Positions 62,682 through 64,000 of a stretch of DNA of 64,000 nucleotides are shown here, in pieces (the stretch's first letter is position 1; each line of letters begins with the position of its first letter). Source of the stretch: Bradyrhizobium ottawaense (GTDB lineage Bacteria > Pseudomonadota > Alphaproteobacteria > Rhizobiales > Xanthobacteraceae); the NCBI RefSeq assembly GCF_900099825.1, contig NZ_LT629693.1:558001-622000 (forward strand), written 5' to 3'. The notes below the pieces were generated by a model, which did no database searches, was not told the origin of the DNA, and saw nothing but the letters and a program-made list of their open reading frames with translations. A program made the translations under genes and the position numbers.

Positions 62682-63029
62682 TCAACCGTCCTGCAAACGC
62701 GGGCCGGCGCAAATTCTAATGCTGATCATTTGCGGGGTCTTTTCATCTCCAAAGACCGCATCGAATTTCGTGCGATAAATCACAGCAATCGTGCCAAGCT
62801 CAGTGATCGTAACGGCTTCGCGCTGCTCTTTCTTTCCGTTCTCTATGTCCTTTATCTCTCCATGCCTGAGCCAGTTGACGATGTCCTCGTATCTCCACTT
62901 GGCTGCCAATTCACGAAAATAAGGCTCTTCCGTGGGAAGTAACATTCCTTCACCGGCGTCTGCGAGCGTTATTGCACACTCGAAGTCACCCCGGTGCGAA
63001 TGCTCGATGGCCGCGTATATCTGACGCAT
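62682..63029 (-). CDS. Conserved hypothetical protein
   Basis: 115 residues: MRQIYAAIEHSHRGDFECAI then TLADAGEGMLLPTEEPYFREL, with the later segment ELGTIAVIYRTKFDAVFGDE. The N-terminal helical-hairpin stretch resembles short unnamed alphaproteobacterial proteins. It follows the zinc-ribbon gene by 41 bp on one strand. Confidence 0.6.
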   Translation of the reverse strand: MRQIYAAIEHSHRGDFECAITLADAGEGMLLPTEEPYFRELAAKWRYEDIVNWLRHGEIKDIENGKKEQREAVTITELGTIAVIYRTKFDAVFGDEKTPQMISIRICAGPRLQDG

Positions 63030-63070
63030 CGAAGCGTATCGGATGCAAGTGCCGATGTGTTGCGGGTTGC

Positions 63071-63280
63071 CTATGGCTCGCTCCCGGCGCGTGATCCGTG
63101 ATCCGGCCGCTCGGGTGGTTGCAATTCACCCTTAAAGAGATTCCATACGTCTGGCGAGAGCATGGGATCATCGCACCCGGATACAACGCATCGGAACTTT
63201 TGCTGGACTGCTTTGGTGGCGATGATGATGCGCATCAGTTTACCGCATTCTGGACAAGGAGGGTAAAAACTCCTGGACAT
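63071..63280 (-). CDS. Small zinc-ribbon protein
   Basis: 69 residues from ATG 63280: SRSFYPPCPECGKLMRIIIA then FRCVVSGCDDPMLSPDVWNL. CPEC...CVVSGC gives four Cys for one zinc ribbon. A perfect FNR-type box lies 59 bp before the start; the hypothetical gene at 63029 follows. Confidence 0.75.
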   Translation of the reverse strand: MSRSFYPPCPECGKLMRIIIATKAVQQKFRCVVSGCDDPMLSPDVWNLFKGELQPPERPDHGSRAGSEP

Positions 63281-63339
63281 GATCAAGCTCGCGCGTGATG
63301 GACGCATCCCTATTAAGCACGTCGCCGCGATCGTGTGCG

Positions 63340-63353
63340 TTGACGCCCGTCAA
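63340..63353. promoter_or_regulatory. FNR/FixK-type box TTGACGCCCGTCAA
   Basis: A perfect TTGA-N6-TCAA, identical to the 52566 box, 59 bp before 63280. Confidence 0.78.
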
Positions 63354-63453
63354 GGTCTCCTCGATCGGGCAGCGCCTCGCTGCCGACTGCCGCTCCTGGC
63401 CTTGCGCCGCTCGACCACGATGCCTACTGCCATGCGCGCCAGAGCCGTGGATC

Positions 63454-64000
63454 TCAATGAACCGCCTCCCCACACTGCACCGGCGGGCCAGTCACGAGAT
63501 TTTGCGGCTTCAGCCACAATTTCTCGTCAGGCGTCATCGCCGCCAGCAGATACACCGGCTCGCCCCTGACCTTTTCAATCATATCGGCGGGGTCGCGGAA
63601 CGTCAGCCGATAGAGGCCCACCAATCGGGCCCGCATCGCCTCGTCGAGGCTGCCGTCGTTCCAGATCGTATCGCCGATGTGGGTGGCGTCGGCACTGAGG
63701 CCGACATACCAGATCCATGGCGCGGCCTGCAGTTCCGCCACAGGTTCGATCGCGACGTCGATCGCAAATAAATGCGCCAGCCAGCGTGTGATGACCTCGC
63801 CAAGAGCCGCCCGGCCGCGCCGGCCCGCGGTCAGATCAAGCGCCATGTCGAAGCGGTCGCTGGGTTCCCAGTAGCGGGCTGCGGTCGCATCGCCAAGCAG
63901 GTCGACTTCGGCGGTCGCCGGCAATCCCAGGAGCGCCAGCAGTGGCGACGGCGGGTGCCGGGCGAGCGCCGCTCCCGTCTCCTCGTCGATCGCGGTTATC
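63454..64000 (-). CDS. Conserved protein, C-terminal part (5' end outside window)
   Basis: The frame is open to the right edge (reading ITAIDEETGAALARHPPSP inward) and ends at 63454. It contains ARYWEPSDRFDMALDLTAGR, LAHLFAIDVAIEPVAELQAA, PWIWYVGLSADATHIGDTIW and LKPQNLVTGPPVQCGEAVH. It reminds me of the DUF6352 family, but this is from memory. The function is unknown. Confidence 0.65.
   Translation of the reverse strand, partial: ITAIDEETGAALARHPPSPLLALLGLPATAEVDLLGDATAARYWEPSDRFDMALDLTAGRRGRAALGEVITRWLAHLFAIDVAIEPVAELQAAPWIWYVGLSADATHIGDTIWNDGSLDEAMRARLVGLYRLTFRDPADMIEKVRGEPVYLLAAMTPDEKLWLKPQNLVTGPPVQCGEAVH

Noticed and set aside
1..64000. CRISPR array, prophage or rRNA operon
   Set aside because: I saw no regularly spaced repeats, no phage structural genes and no rRNA sequence in the window.

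Overview
The window looks like a chromosomal accessory region of a GC-rich alphaproteobacterium of the Bradyrhizobium/Rhodopseudomonas type (Nitrobacteraceae). Several small families I associate with that group are present (DUF6894, DUF2905, DUF3775, small secreted Gly/His-rich proteins), as is a FixJ-type response regulator. This assignment rests on recognised protein families only; there is no rRNA gene or complete tRNA gene to confirm it.

The content is mostly stress and low-oxygen physiology. From left to right: an Hsp20-DnaK-GrpE-CbpA-CbpM chaperone set (0.3-4.7 kb); decayed oxidoreductase and BaeRF-like genes, then a universal stress protein (4.6-8.4 kb); small membrane and secreted proteins with a Bax-inhibitor-1 protein (8.7-12 kb); a FixJ-like regulator, a lone receiver and a histidine kinase whose membrane domain matches plant ethylene receptors (13-16 kb); a TMEM175-like channel, an old yellow enzyme and a lactate/malate dehydrogenase (16-19.6 kb); a UBP zinc-finger pair and an RND exporter (19.7-24 kb); and a core block of hydrolase, phosphoribosyltransferase/erythromycin-esterase fusion, CNMP-thioredoxin-reductase-like fusion, universal stress protein and thioredoxin (25-32.5 kb). 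From 32.6 to 39.7 kb and 43 to 52.5 kb the DNA is a patchwork of gene fragments, IS110, IS630 and IS21 pieces and an integrase relic, with a sigma-like/PAP2/diacylglycerol-kinase operon and a DJ-1/aldo-keto reductase pair between. The right part holds an aldehyde dehydrogenase, a UvrA-like ATPase, a second copy of the zinc-finger pair, a Dps-like/PPK2 operon and small zinc-ribbon proteins.

The unifying signal is regulatory. The 14-bp palindrome TTGA-N6-TCAA (FNR/FixK/NnrR type, mostly TTGAC-N4-GTCAA) occurs 18 times as a perfect match by eye and about ten more times with one mismatch. Nearly all lie between genes, usually 50-105 bp before a start codon. About one would be expected by chance in 64 kb (64000/4^8). 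I infer that the window is a clustered regulon under one CRP/FNR-family activator, which is not itself encoded here. Its gene content (paired Usp proteins, Hsp20, PRT-erythromycin-esterase fusion, redox enzymes) recalls the mycobacterial DosR dormancy regulon, although the operator is of a different type.

Many genes carry single-base frameshifts or Trp-to-stop changes. Either the region is decaying or the sequence contains uncorrected indel errors; this cannot be settled from the sequence alone.
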